Of a stretch of 64,000 nucleotides of DNA, positions 10,268 to 18,773 are shown piece by piece. The position numbers and the translations under genes are program-made. How positions within the stretch are numbered: the first letter of the stretch is position 1; each line of letters starts with the position of its first letter. The notes beneath the pieces were generated by a model. That model made no database searches. It was not told the origin of the DNA and worked only from the letters and a program-made list of their open reading frames with translations. This stretch comes from Sphingomonadales bacterium (GTDB lineage Bacteria > Pseudomonadota > Alphaproteobacteria > Sphingomonadales > Sphingomonadaceae), in assembly GCA_012032285.1 (NCBI GenBank), contig JAAURJ010000005.1, forward strand, positions 1 to 64,000, in the 5' to 3' direction.

Positions 10268-10939
10268 TCAGGCGTCGGGCAAGTTTTCGCCGGTTTCGGT
10301 GAAGAAAATCATCTGCGCACAATTGGTGCTGTGATCGCCAATACGCTCCAGATTTTTGGAAATGAACAAGAGATGCGCAATCTCCGTTGCCGATTGCGGA
10401 TTTTTGGCCACAAAGCCGATAAAATCGACAAAGAGATCCTTATACAGTTGATCCACGGCATTGTCGCGCACAGTAACGGCGCGGGCCAAATCGACATCGC
10501 GCTTGGCATAGGCCTCCATCGCGCTACGCACCATTTCGGCAGCAATCTCGCCCATCATATGCAGCTGTTTGTTGCTATCCAGAAAATCTTTGCTTTCCAA
10601 TTCGCCGACCCGTTTGGCAATATTTTTGGCATAATCGCCAATGCGTTCAATCACCGCTGATAATTTCAGCGCAGCAACCAGCTCGCGCAGGTCATCGGCC
10701 AATGGCGCCCGAAGCGCGATGGTTTGCACCACCAGCTTTTCTACTTCAGTTTCCAACCGGTCGATAATTTTGTCATCACTATGCGTTGATTTTGCTAGGT
10801 CGCGGTCATTTTCGATCAACGCCTTCATCGAATGGGTTACGGCTGTTTCAGCGCGGGCTCCCATTTCCGCGATAATCGTGCGGATCTTGTCCATATCCTC
10901 GTCAAATGCTTTGGCGGTATGCGGAGTGCCTGTGTTCAT
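10268..10939 (-). CDS. phoU: Phosphate signalling protein PhoU
   Basis: Cytoplasmic two-fold repeat helical protein that couples the Pst transporter to PhoR and keeps the regulon off when phosphate is ample. 223 aa. Each PhoU repeat carries the metal-binding E/D-xxx-D motif: around EDMDKIRTIIAEMGARAE and DDLRELVAALKLSAVIERIGDYAKNIAKR in the first half, and MGEIAAEMVRSAMEAY and ISKNLERIGDHSTNCAQMI in the second. Eleven bases separate it from pstB and fourteen from phoB, in the usual order. Confidence 0.95.
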   Translation of the reverse strand: MNTGTPHTAKAFDEDMDKIRTIIAEMGARAETAVTHSMKALIENDRDLAKSTHSDDKIIDRLETEVEKLVVQTIALRAPLADDLRELVAALKLSAVIERIGDYAKNIAKRVGELESKDFLDSNKQLHMMGEIAAEMVRSAMEAYAKRDVDLARAVTVRDNAVDQLYKDLFVDFIGFVAKNPQSATEIAHLLFISKNLERIGDHSTNCAQMIFFTETGENLPDA

Positions 10940-10950
10940 TATCTTATCCT

Positions 10951-11733
10951 TTAACCGTAACGACCGGTGATATAATCTTTGGTGCGGTCCGCCTTTGGAT
11001 TGGTGAAGATATCCGATGTCTGTCCAAATTCGACCAGTTCGCCCAGATGGAAAAATGCCGTGCGCTGAGACACGCGGGCGGCTTGTTGCATATTATGGGT
11101 CACGATGATGATAGCATATTTGCCGCGCAAATCATGAATTAATTCCTCAATTCGTGCGGTGGCAATTGGGTCAAGCGCAGAACAGGGTTCATCCATCAGG
11201 ATCACTTCAGGGTCGACGGCAATCGCGCGGGCGATGCACAGACGTTGTTGCTGACCGCCTGAAAGCGCGGTGCCGCTGCTCGACAGCCGGTCTTTGACTT
11301 CGCTCCATAAACCGGCGCGGGTCAGAGAGCTTTCGACAACATGATCCAGTTCCGCTTTGCCTTTGGCCAATCCGTGGATGCGCGGGCCATAGGCGACATT
11401 GTCATAAATGGATTTGGGGAAAGGATTGGGTTTTTGAAACACCATGCCGACACGGGCGCGCAGTTGCACCACGTCCATTTTTGGATCATATATATCCTGC
11501 CCGTCCAGCTCAATCCGCCCTTCGACACGCGCACCCACTATGGTGTCGTTCATCCGGTTGAGCGAACGCAAAAAAGTGGATTTTCCGCAACCCGATGGTC
11601 CGATAAACGCGGTGACATTATCCATATCGACATCGATCGATACATTTTTGATCGCTTGGGTATCGCCATAATAAACATCGACATTGCGCGTCGAAATTTT
11701 GGGAACTTGCGTTTCTTTTGCTGCCTCGGCCAA
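10951..11733 (-). CDS. pstB: Phosphate ABC transporter ATPase PstB
   Basis: ATP-hydrolysing subunit of the high-affinity phosphate importer on the inner face of the membrane. 260 aa. Walker [11 protein letters not shown]-loop [13 protein letters not shown], signature LSGGQQQR, Walker [13 protein letters not shown], and switch His in [10 protein letters not shown]. PstB-specific features are LRSLNRMND and the C-terminal [18 protein letters not shown]. The start is TTG at 11733, supported by AAGGAG seven bases before it; no in-frame ATG lies nearby. Fifth gene from the front of the pst-pho operon. Confidence 0.97.
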   Translation of the reverse strand: MAEAAKETQVPKISTRNVDVYYGDTQAIKNVSIDVDMDNVTAFIGPSGCGKSTFLRSLNRMNDTIVGARVEGRIELDGQDIYDPKMDVVQLRARVGMVFQKPNPFPKSIYDNVAYGPRIHGLAKGKAELDHVVESSLTRAGLWSEVKDRLSSSGTALSGGQQQRLCIARAIAVDPEVILMDEPCSALDPIATARIEELIHDLRGKYAIIIVTHNMQQAARVSQRTAFFHLGELVEFGQTSDIFTNPKADRTKDYITGRYG

Positions 11734-11761
11734 ACCGAAACTCCTTTTTTATAAACGGCCT

Positions 11762-13048
11762 TTACCAACGGGTTTCAAATTTATTCCGCAGGTAAATGGC
11801 AAGGGCGTTCATGCCCAACAGGAAAATCAACAATATGATAATCGCCGCGCTAGTTTTTTCAACAAAGCCGCGATTAACCTCATCCGACCAAAGGAAAATC
11901 TGCACCGGAAGCGCGGTTGCCGCATCGGTAAATCCGCCAGGCGGGGAAGAGATAAAGGCGACCATGCCAATCATCAACAACGGCGCGGTTTCACCAAGCG
12001 CCCTTGCCATGCCGATAATCGTGCCGGTTAATATGCCCGGTAAGGCAAGCGGCAGGACATGGTGGAACACCACCTGAACCGGCGATGCACCAATGCCCAT
12101 GGCGGCCTCTCGAATGGAGGGCGGCACCGATTTAATGGCATTGCGCCCGGCGATCACGATCACTGGCATCGTCATTAACGCCAGCGTCAATCCCCCGACT
12201 AAGGAGGATGAGCGAGGCATACCAAACCATGTCAAAAAGACCACGAGTCCCAAAAGCCCGAATATGATTGATGGAACCGCAGCCAGATTGTTGATCGACA
12301 CCTCAATCAAATCAGTGAATTTATTTTTCGGCGCATATTCTTCGAGATAAAGCGCCGCCAGAACGCCCACAGGAAACGCCATGGACAGGGTAACAATCAG
12401 GGTCAGCAGCGATCCTTTCAACGCCCCCCATATGCCAACATCGGCGGGATCGGTGGCATCGGAAGCGGACAGGAAATTCCAGTTAAAGCTGCTCTTTATA
12501 TTCCCGTCTTTGGCAAGTCTTGCCACCGCTTTTTCCATCTCCGCGCTGCCCTTGCCCTTATAGGCAATATCAACAGGCGAAGCGGCGGGCAGCCAGATTT
12601 TGCTTTTCTGCGTGATCATGTCGGGATTGTCGAGCAATTGGTTGCGCAATGTAACCGAAGCATTGGCCGACAGATAACTCATTGCATCATTGCCATAATC
12701 GCGCATGGCGGCCATATTGACTATTCCGGGCAAATCCATTGATTGTAATGTTGCATTGGCATTGGGACCGCGCAGCGAATCCGCATTTGCCCCGGCGCTA
12801 AGCGCAGGCAAATCAACATTCAGTGCGATTTGTGTCTGGCGAAATCCGTCAAATCCTTTGCCGACCATGGTGAACAGCAAAAAGGCGAGGAACAGCACCG
12901 ACAGTCCGATGGCGAAATAGCCCATGAACTTAAACCGCTTTTCAGCGGAATAGCGTTTGGCAATACGTCGCTGCATGGCGTCGCTTTGCCAATTGGTTGG
13001 CGCGGGATTATTAGCAGCAGAATTGTCAGGGGCGGATGGATTAGTCAT
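11762..13048 (-). CDS. pstA: Phosphate ABC transporter permease PstA
   Basis: Inner-membrane permease of the Pst importer. At 428 aa it is far longer than E. coli PstA (about 296). The extra N-terminal part, with one membrane segment (FMGYFAIGLSVLFLAFLLF) and a long periplasmic stretch, corresponds to the DUF3333-type extension common in alphaproteobacteria. The C-terminal half carries the permease core, with AMGIGASPVQVVFHHVLPLALPGILTG as the EAA loop that contacts PstB. Its start overlaps pstC by 8 bp. Confidence 0.95.
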   Translation of the reverse strand: MTNPSAPDNSAANNPAPTNWQSDAMQRRIAKRYSAEKRFKFMGYFAIGLSVLFLAFLLFTMVGKGFDGFRQTQIALNVDLPALSAGANADSLRGPNANATLQSMDLPGIVNMAAMRDYGNDAMSYLSANASVTLRNQLLDNPDMITQKSKIWLPAASPVDIAYKGKGSAEMEKAVARLAKDGNIKSSFNWNFLSASDATDPADVGIWGALKGSLLTLIVTLSMAFPVGVLAALYLEEYAPKNKFTDLIEVSINNLAAVPSIIFGLLGLVVFLTWFGMPRSSSLVGGLTLALMTMPVIVIAGRNAIKSVPPSIREAAMGIGASPVQVVFHHVLPLALPGILTGTIIGMARALGETAPLLMIGMVAFISSPPGGFTDAATALPVQIFLWSDEVNRGFVEKTSAAIIILLIFLLGMNALAIYLRNKFETRW

Positions 13049-14429
13049 AGGCTTCCCGATATTTTTTCACAACGCGCAGGGCGATGATATTGAGCAGGAA
13101 TGTAATCAAAAATAGCGTCAGGCCGAGTGCAAAGGCAGCCAGAACCTGCGGGCCGTTAAAATTGATGTCGCCTGTCAACAACGCCTTGATCTGCACTGTG
13201 ATCGTTGAAATACTGGCAAAAGGATTGGCGGTCAGGTTCGCGGTATAGCCGGCCGCCATCACCACGATCATGGTTTCACCAATCGCTCGGCTTACCGCCA
13301 GCAATATGCCGCCCACCACACCCGGCAAAGCTGCGGGGAGCAGGACTTTTTTGATAGTTTCGCTTTTTGTCGCACCCATAGCGAGCGATCCGTCGCGCAT
13401 CGCGCTCGGCACGGCGGCAATGCTGTCATCGGCCATGGAGGAGATGAGCGGGATGATCATGATGCCCATCACCAAGCCGGCCGCAAGGGCATTGTCCGAT
13501 GCGGCGTTGCTAAAGCCAATCATAACCGCGAAATCGCGCACCGCAGGCGCAACGGTAAGCGCGGCAAAATAGCCATAGACGACGGTTGGCACCCCGGCGA
13601 GTATCTCCAGCACAGGTTTCATCCAACTGCGCAGTTTCGGGCTGGCATATTGGGTCAGGAAAATCGCGCTCATCAAGCCCAAAGGAATGGCAACGACCAT
13701 GGCGATAACCGCTCCCACAAAAATTGTGCCCCAAAAGAGTGGGATGGCCCCATAGCCATTGTCATAACCTTCGCCGATGGTTGCGCGCGGGCTCCAACTG
13801 GTGCCGAACAGGAATTCAATTGGGGATACCATCTGGAAAAAACGCACGGTTTCGAAAATCAGCGAGGCGAAAATACCGATAGTGGTAATAGTTGCGATTA
13901 AGGAGGCGACTAATAATGCCGCCATGACGAGCCGCTCCACCTTGGTCCTGGCGCGTAAATCGGGCTTTAACCGGCTATAGGCAAAAAGAGCACCGACCGA
14001 AAATAGCGCCAATGTGACCGCAAATCCGATCCAACGAAAATGGGCCAGTGCCTCTTTATAGGCTGGAACCAGAGCTTCGGATTGGGGTTGGAATGCGCTT
14101 TGCTGAAGGCCCTGTGCAATGGCGCGGGCTTCGGATAATATTGCCGCCCGGCCAAAATCACCTTCAGGAAGCGAGGCCGCAGCGGGAGAGGCCAAAACCA
14201 TATTGGTCACAAGCCCGGGCGAAACAAAATCCCATATAACCAGAAAAGCGACCGCCGGAATAACCGCCCATAGGGCAAGATACCATCCATGATAGGAAGG
14301 CAGGCTGTTGACATAGCCGCGCTGCTTGCTCGCACCGTCGCGGACAAACATGGCGGCACGGGTTCGCCCGGTTATCCATGCGATCAGGCCAAGGCCTAGA
14401 ATCAGGAACAATAAAGCAGTGCCAGCCAT
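13041..14429 (-). CDS. pstC: Phosphate ABC transporter permease PstC
   Basis: Partner permease of PstA. 462 aa, again longer than E. coli PstC because of an N-terminal extension with two hydrophobic segments and a soluble stretch (roughly residues 1-180). The core includes FGTSWSPRATIGEGYDNGYGAIPLFWGT, VLEILAGVPTVVYGYFA and the EAA loop AMGATKSETIKKVLLPAALPGVVGG. Translational overlap with pstA suggests coupled synthesis. A terminator-like hairpin lies between pstS and this gene, probably lowering its expression relative to the binding protein. Confidence 0.95.
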   Translation of the reverse strand: MAGTALLFLILGLGLIAWITGRTRAAMFVRDGASKQRGYVNSLPSYHGWYLALWAVIPAVAFLVIWDFVSPGLVTNMVLASPAAASLPEGDFGRAAILSEARAIAQGLQQSAFQPQSEALVPAYKEALAHFRWIGFAVTLALFSVGALFAYSRLKPDLRARTKVERLVMAALLVASLIATITTIGIFASLIFETVRFFQMVSPIEFLFGTSWSPRATIGEGYDNGYGAIPLFWGTIFVGAVIAMVVAIPLGLMSAIFLTQYASPKLRSWMKPVLEILAGVPTVVYGYFAALTVAPAVRDFAVMIGFSNAASDNALAAGLVMGIMIIPLISSMADDSIAAVPSAMRDGSLAMGATKSETIKKVLLPAALPGVVGGILLAVSRAIGETMIVVMAAGYTANLTANPFASISTITVQIKALLTGDINFNGPQVLAAFALGLTLFLITFLLNIIALRVVKKYREAYD

Positions 14430-14467
14430 GATGTTCCAAATACCCCTATATTAACCGAAGGAACCCC

Positions 14468-14515
14468 AAAAAAAGGGGCACGGAAGTGATTCTTTGCCCG
14501 AATCTTTCCGTGCCC
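14468..14515 (-). terminator. Hairpin between pstS and pstC
   Basis: On the minus strand GGGCACGGAA (14506-14515) pairs with TTCCGTGCCC (14476-14485), with an inner stem (GATTC/GAATC), followed directly by CCTTTTTTT. This is an intrinsic-terminator shape inside the operon, 24 bp after the pstS stop. Partial termination would give more periplasmic binding protein than membrane subunits, a common arrangement for ABC importers (inference). Confidence 0.75.
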
Positions 14516-14539
14516 ATAGACGCGATGATTGTTGCAATT

Positions 14540-15589
14540 TTATTTCAATTGCGACCCATCAATAGGGGTCAGATTGGTTGCCGCATCGGATGCAGCCTTG
14601 CGAACATCATCGGGGGCCGCAATCAGGCCCAGTTTCGCAAGATAGCTGCCCTTGACACCAGCCGAAACAAATTCAGCCAAAAATTCCTTAATGCCGGGAA
14701 TTTTATCGACATGGGCTTTTTTAACATAGATGAACAAAGGACGGGCGCCAGGATAGCTGCCGCTGGCAATGGCGTCATAGCTTGGCGATACACCGTCAAT
14801 CGCAATACCGCGCACGGTAGCGGCATTTTCTTCCATATAGCTATAGCCGAACACGCCCAGCATATTGGGGTTAGCAGCCAGTTTCTGAACGATCATATTG
14901 TCATTTTCGCCTTGCTCTTTATAGGCACCATCGGTGCGCACATCATAGCATACGGCTTCATATTTATCCTTGTCGCTGTCTTTTAGCGCTTTGGTCGCGG
15001 CATCGGTTTTGCAGCCCGCTTCCAAAATCAGTTCGGCAAAGGCGTCGCGGGTGCCAGAGGTTTTCGGCGGGCCATAAACCGCAATCGGCAAATTGGGCAG
15101 AGACGGGTTCACGTCGGACCAGTTTTTGGCGGTGTTGGGTTTACCAAATGGATTGGCGGCCACGGCTTTATACACATCAACAACGGTCAGCTTCATGCTT
15201 GGTCCTTTGACCGATTCGGCAATCGCAATACCGTCAATACCAACCTGGATTTCGACAATGTCGGTTACGCCATTTTTCTGGCAGGTTTCAAATTCGCTTT
15301 TCTTCATGCGGCGCGATGCGTTGGCGATGTCTGGGGTTTGCGCCCCTACGCCTGCACAGAAAGCTTCGATACCACCGCCGGTGCCTGTTGATTCTACAAC
15401 CGGATTTTTGCGCGAAGTATCGGCTTTTTGAAAAGCTTCGGCTACGGCCTTGGAAAAAGGAAATACAGTGGATGAACCAACGATGCGGATTTCCTGACGG
15501 GCACCGCCCGCGCCGCCGGAGCTGGCTTGGTCATTACAGGCGGCAAGCGCCAGAGTGCTGATGGCAATAAGCGATAATTTTTTGAACAT
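14540..15589 (-). CDS. pstS: Phosphate-binding lipoprotein PstS
   Basis: Periplasmic high-affinity phosphate receptor of the Pst transporter. 349 aa. Lipobox LALAAC at residues 13-18, so it is probably lipid-anchored. Phosphate ligand motifs are visible: IVGSSTVFPFSKAVAE, STGTGGGIEAFC and GPPKTSGTRDAF. Nearly the whole mature chain matches the PstS/SphX type of alphaproteobacteria. It follows phoR after 166 bp containing a Pho box, so it has its own phosphate-controlled promoter. The downstream hairpin probably sets its expression above pstCAB. Confidence 0.95.
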   Translation of the reverse strand: MFKKLSLIAISTLALAACNDQASSGGAGGARQEIRIVGSSTVFPFSKAVAEAFQKADTSRKNPVVESTGTGGGIEAFCAGVGAQTPDIANASRRMKKSEFETCQKNGVTDIVEIQVGIDGIAIAESVKGPSMKLTVVDVYKAVAANPFGKPNTAKNWSDVNPSLPNLPIAVYGPPKTSGTRDAFAELILEAGCKTDAATKALKDSDKDKYEAVCYDVRTDGAYKEQGENDNMIVQKLAANPNMLGVFGYSYMEENAATVRGIAIDGVSPSYDAIASGSYPGARPLFIYVKKAHVDKIPGIKEFLAEFVSAGVKGSYLAKLGLIAAPDDVRKAASDAATNLTPIDGSQLK

Positions 15590-15696
15590 TGAATTTTATC
15601 CCCATAATATTTGATACGAAGCGTGCCGGGAAGGACAATCTATGCTTCGTTGGGGACGCCATTAGGAGGGTTAGATGGCGTGAATGTGACTCTATT

Positions 15697-15736
15697 ATTT
15701 CAAATAAATGACAAGCTGGCGGAATAGGCATGACAG
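15697..15736 (-). promoter_or_regulatory. Pho box upstream of pstS
   Basis: Read on the minus strand, TGTCAT (15735-15730) recurs 22 bp later as TGTCAT (15713-15708) and after a further 11 bp as TGAAAT (15702-15697). All are in 11-bp phase, with a TTGTCAT-N4-TTGAAAT core. This matches PhoB direct-repeat sites. It sits between phoR and pstS, so pstS onward can be induced separately from phoR. Confidence 0.75.
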
Positions 15737-15755
15737 CATAGGAATGCTTGCTCGG

Positions 15756-16990
15756 TCAACCCTGCGCCGCGATAGGCAATAATATACGGATATGGGTGCC
15801 TTTGCCTTGCTCGCTTTTAATTTCCAAATGCCCCCTATGACCATCGACAATATGTTTGACGAGCGACAGGCCCAGTCCGGTGCCGCCCACGGCGCGGCTG
15901 CGACCCGAATCGACACGGTAAAACCGCTCGGTCAATCGCGGCAGATGTTCAGGGGCAATCCCTTCCCCCTGATCCGCGACCGACAGGGCCAGCATCGACC
16001 CGGATTTCGAAGGTTCCAACGAAACGGCGATAGGCGTCCCTGGTGCACCATATTTCATCGCATTGGCGACAATATTGCTAACCAATTGTTTCAGCCGCCC
16101 TTCATCGCCCATCACCGTCGGCAGCCCCGCCGCAATGTTCAGCACAATATCATGCCCGCGCGGATCCTCTCCGTTTATCAAAGGTTCAACGGTTTCGTTG
16201 ATAATTTTCCCCATGTGCAGCCGGTGCGCGGGCAGATGATATTTTTCCGCTTCAATACGGGAAAGCGACATCAGGTCACGGATCAGCGCCTGCATTCTGC
16301 TGGCTTCGTCCTCCATGATCTTCAAAAACCGCCGCCGCGTCCTTTTTTCAGCGCCAGCCTCCGTCTCGGTTAATGTTTCAATAAAGCCTTTGATTGCGGC
16401 GAGAGGGGTCAATAATTCATGGCTGGCATTGGCGACAAAATCGACCCGCATTTTTTCCGCCGCCTGTGCGCCTGTTTTGTCGGATAAATGAACCAGTTTT
16501 TCTACCTCGCCCAAGGGCGATATCCGCATTTCCCAGATTTGGTCACGAAGGCCAATGCCAATCAGACGAATGGGCCGCCCGTCATGCTGCGCATCGGGAT
16601 CGGTTAAGCGTTCAATGGCCCCTGCATGGCGAAATGCGAGTTGTACCGATTTGCCAATAATCTCTGTCCCCAACAGCTGAAAGGCGGATTTATTGGCGTG
16701 GGTGACCCTGGCATTGCCGACAATAAGCATGGCGTCCGCGCTCGCGTCCAACAATGTCTGAAATTGTTCGTGCATACTGATATTCGCTGGCTCTTGTTGC
16801 TCATTGCGCCTGCGTTCTTCGGCCTCTTTTCGGTCATCATAGTCGGTGCCGATAAACAAGGCGATAACGGCCGCCACGAACATGATCATCATCGTTCGAA
16901 CTGGCCATTATCAAGGCTCGCCAAAAAAGCACCGGTCAGGATGATTAGCACCGCAAATAGCGTTTTTACCGAAATTAACGTCCTTAACAT
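15756..16990 (-). CDS. phoR: Phosphate sensor histidine kinase PhoR, 5' end frameshifted
   Basis: Membrane histidine kinase that phosphorylates PhoB. A PAS-like region (FQTLLDASADAMLIVGNARVTHANKSAFQLLG) is followed by the HisKA H-box FVANASHELLTPLAAIKGFIETL and the ATPase motifs N-box (NIVANAMKYG), DQGEGIAPE and GGTGLGLSLVKHIV. The track ORF starts at 16892 inside the second membrane segment. Upstream, ATG 16990 with GGAG nine bases before it encodes MLRTLISVKTLFAVLIILTG and runs into TGA at 16889-16891. One missing base near 16891-16896 joins the two and restores the usual two-helix anchor. First gene of the pho-pst cluster. Confidence 0.9.
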
Positions 16991-17024
16991 GGTTAACCGC
17001 TCCAAAGCCTTTCATTAGGCTTTT

Positions 17025-17049
17025 GTCTATATATGTCCCACATATAGAC
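17025..17049. promoter_or_regulatory. 25-bp near-perfect palindrome between phoR and a divergent gene
   Basis: GTCTATATATGTCCCACATATAGAC reads almost the same on both strands (GTCTATA/TATAGAC and TGT/ACA around CCC). It lies in the 140-bp gap from which phoR and the Tat-signal gene are divergently transcribed, 35 bp upstream of the phoR start. It could be an operator for a dimeric regulator. No U-run follows, so termination is less likely. The regulator is unknown. Confidence 0.45.
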
Positions 17050-17130
17050 GGGATAGAACAAGGCAAGAGCAGCCTATGGCTTTTACGCCATTTTATGATA
17101 GGCGCAGTATAGCAAAAGTGACAGGATGGC

Positions 17131-17568
17131 ATGATAATGACCGATATACCGCAGGACAGCCCCGACCGTCAGGATATGGCAGACGAAAAAGGCGCATTTG
17201 ATCCGCGGCTCACCCGCCGCCGTGCCTTGATGCTGGGCACTGTCGGTGCGGCGGCGGTTGTATCGGTGCGTCCTGCGCTTGCCCAGGCGGCGGGTTCGGT
17301 GCTCAATTGCGAAATTCCGGTTCCAGGCCCGCATGGAACAGGACAAAATATTGCCGCCGATGGCCGTCTGGTGACACCGGACACGCCGGGTTCCTTTGCC
17401 CCTACGGGACGAAAATTCACAGGCGAAGAGGTAAAGGCGGCGCTGCGTGGGCGCAGCCTGCCCGGCACTGGTTATGAAGAAAGCCGTGCCTATGTGAACT
17501 ATATCCGCCGCCTGCAACATGGGCAGAGCGGATTTACCTGCTATGCCTCACTACAAATGCCGCGTTGA
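17131..17568 (+). CDS. Hypothetical protein with twin-arginine-like signal, next to the PqqD/HprK cluster
   Basis: 145 aa. Residues about 25-55 hold a Tat-type signal: TRRRALMLG, a hydrophobic stretch, then PALAQAAGS. The mature part of about 90 residues begins VLNCEIPVPGPHGTGQNIAADG and ends SGFTCYASLQMPR, with just two cysteines that could form a disulfide. No known domain was recognised. It is the first gene of the set and lies 52 bp before the pqqD-like gene on the same strand. The context suggests it belongs to that cassette, perhaps as the exported substrate, but this is inference. Confidence 0.65.
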   Translation: MIMTDIPQDSPDRQDMADEKGAFDPRLTRRRALMLGTVGAAAVVSVRPALAQAAGSVLNCEIPVPGPHGTGQNIAADGRLVTPDTPGSFAPTGRKFTGEEVKAALRGRSLPGTGYEESRAYVNYIRRLQHGQSGFTCYASLQMPR

Positions 17569-17620
17569 GGCCAATTTACAGCAACATTGATTCTTAACGC
17601 GTTTTTGATAGGCGGGAGAT

Positions 17621-17926
17621 ATGACCGGCCTATTGCCATTTGAAACCAGATATCGCGCTGAAAAAGCGGCGGATATAATCATCCGTCCTTTGGATGTGAT
17701 GACTTTGGTATATCACCGGCGCAGCGGGATCACGCATATTGTGGCGCAGCCCGTGCCAGAGATATTACTGGCGATGGCAGGCAAGGTCATGAATGCTGCC
17801 GAATTGGCGGCAAAACTGGCGCAGGAATATGACATGGACGACAATGCGGATGTGCACGCGGTGCTGTCCGAAAGGTTGGAGGAACTGGCATCGCTTGGTC
17901 TGGTGGAGCCTGTCCATGCGCCATGA
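17621..17926 (+). CDS. PqqD-family small protein (HPr-rel-A system type)
   Basis: 101 aa winged-helix protein of the PqqD fold, which in peptide-modifying systems binds the leader of a precursor peptide. Typical elements: YHRRSGITHIVAQPVPEILLAMAG (beta-hairpin and first helix), AAELAAKLAQEYDMDD (DNA/peptide-binding-like helices) and LEELASLGLVEPV at the end. It overlaps the next gene (HprK-like kinase) by 11 bp. The combination PqqD + HprK-like + nucleotidyltransferase matches the arrangement called HPr-rel-A in protein-family databases, recalled rather than searched. No radical-SAM enzyme or lasso cyclase is near. Confidence 0.82.
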   Translation: MTGLLPFETRYRAEKAADIIIRPLDVMTLVYHRRSGITHIVAQPVPEILLAMAGKVMNAAELAAKLAQEYDMDDNADVHAVLSERLEELASLGLVEPVHAP

Positions 17927-18773
17927 ATTTCGCGTCCGCGTTGGCCCCGCCGCTTTTCGTATAGGCAGCGACTGGGCAGCGCCTGTCCGGCAGATGCGCG
18001 ATCTTTATGCCGATTATCCTATTGCCGACTTTACCGATTTCACCGTCCGGTTGGAGGCGGTCAGCCCGCTGCGCCGTTTCATCCGCCCGTCGGTGGCGAT
18101 CAACGGCGATTATATGCTTCCCGATGCTGCGCCGCTGCCCTTGGATCAGGGCCTGCTCGCGGCGGAGATGGGGATGAATTTGCAAATGGCGCTGGGATGG
18201 CGGCGGCAATTGATCCTGCACGCAAGCGCAGCAGAACGCGGCGGAAAAGCAATGATCATGACGGGCGCATCGGGATCGGGCAAATCAACGCTGTCGGCGA
18301 TGCTGGGACAGGCTGGCTGGCGATTTATGGGCGATGAATTTGCTCTGATTGATCCTGTCACCGGCGACGCGGTGCCTTATCCGCGTATGATCAGCCTGAA
18401 AAACCAAGCCATAGCCGCGATGCGCAGCGCTGCGCCCGATGCGCGTTTCGGCCCGTTAATGCATGACACGCCCAAAGGCGACATCCGCCATATGGTTCCA
18501 CCGGAAGAAGCGATTTCCCGAATGGACGAACGTGCAAAGCCGGCTTTGTTGCTGTTCCCTCGCTTTGGCTATGCCCCGGCGGTGCGCGAAATGGGGGCGG
18601 GAGAAGTGTTTATGCGCCTTACACAGGCGTCCACCAATTATGTTGCGCTGGGCGAGGCTGGCTTTACCGTGCTCACCCGCTTTGTGGAGCAGGTTCCTGC
18701 CCGCGCCATTGATTATCAAAGCGGCGAGGAAGCGATAGCGCTCGCCGAGCAGCTTTGGGCGGAGCTGGCATGA
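17916..18773 (+). CDS. HprK-related kinase (HPr-rel-A kinase type)
   Basis: P-loop kinase related to the C-terminal domain of HPr kinase/phosphorylase. 285 aa. Walker A GASGSGKST at about residue 115, preceded by LILHASAAERGGKAMIMTG as in HprK, followed by GWRFMGDEFALID (second acidic site) and the PYPRMISLKN segment. Unlike true HprK there is no ptsH or ptsI nearby. The start at ATG 17916 overlaps the pqqD-like stop and has GGAG upstream; the track start at 17793 lies inside pqqD in another frame. The stop overlaps the nucleotidyltransferase start as ATGA. The natural target is unknown. Confidence 0.85.
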   Translation: MRHEFRVRVGPAAFRIGSDWAAPVRQMRDLYADYPIADFTDFTVRLEAVSPLRRFIRPSVAINGDYMLPDAAPLPLDQGLLAAEMGMNLQMALGWRRQLILHASAAERGGKAMIMTGASGSGKSTLSAMLGQAGWRFMGDEFALIDPVTGDAVPYPRMISLKNQAIAAMRSAAPDARFGPLMHDTPKGDIRHMVPPEEAISRMDERAKPALLLFPRFGYAPAVREMGAGEVFMRLTQASTNYVALGEAGFTVLTRFVEQVPARAIDYQSGEEAIALAEQLWAELA

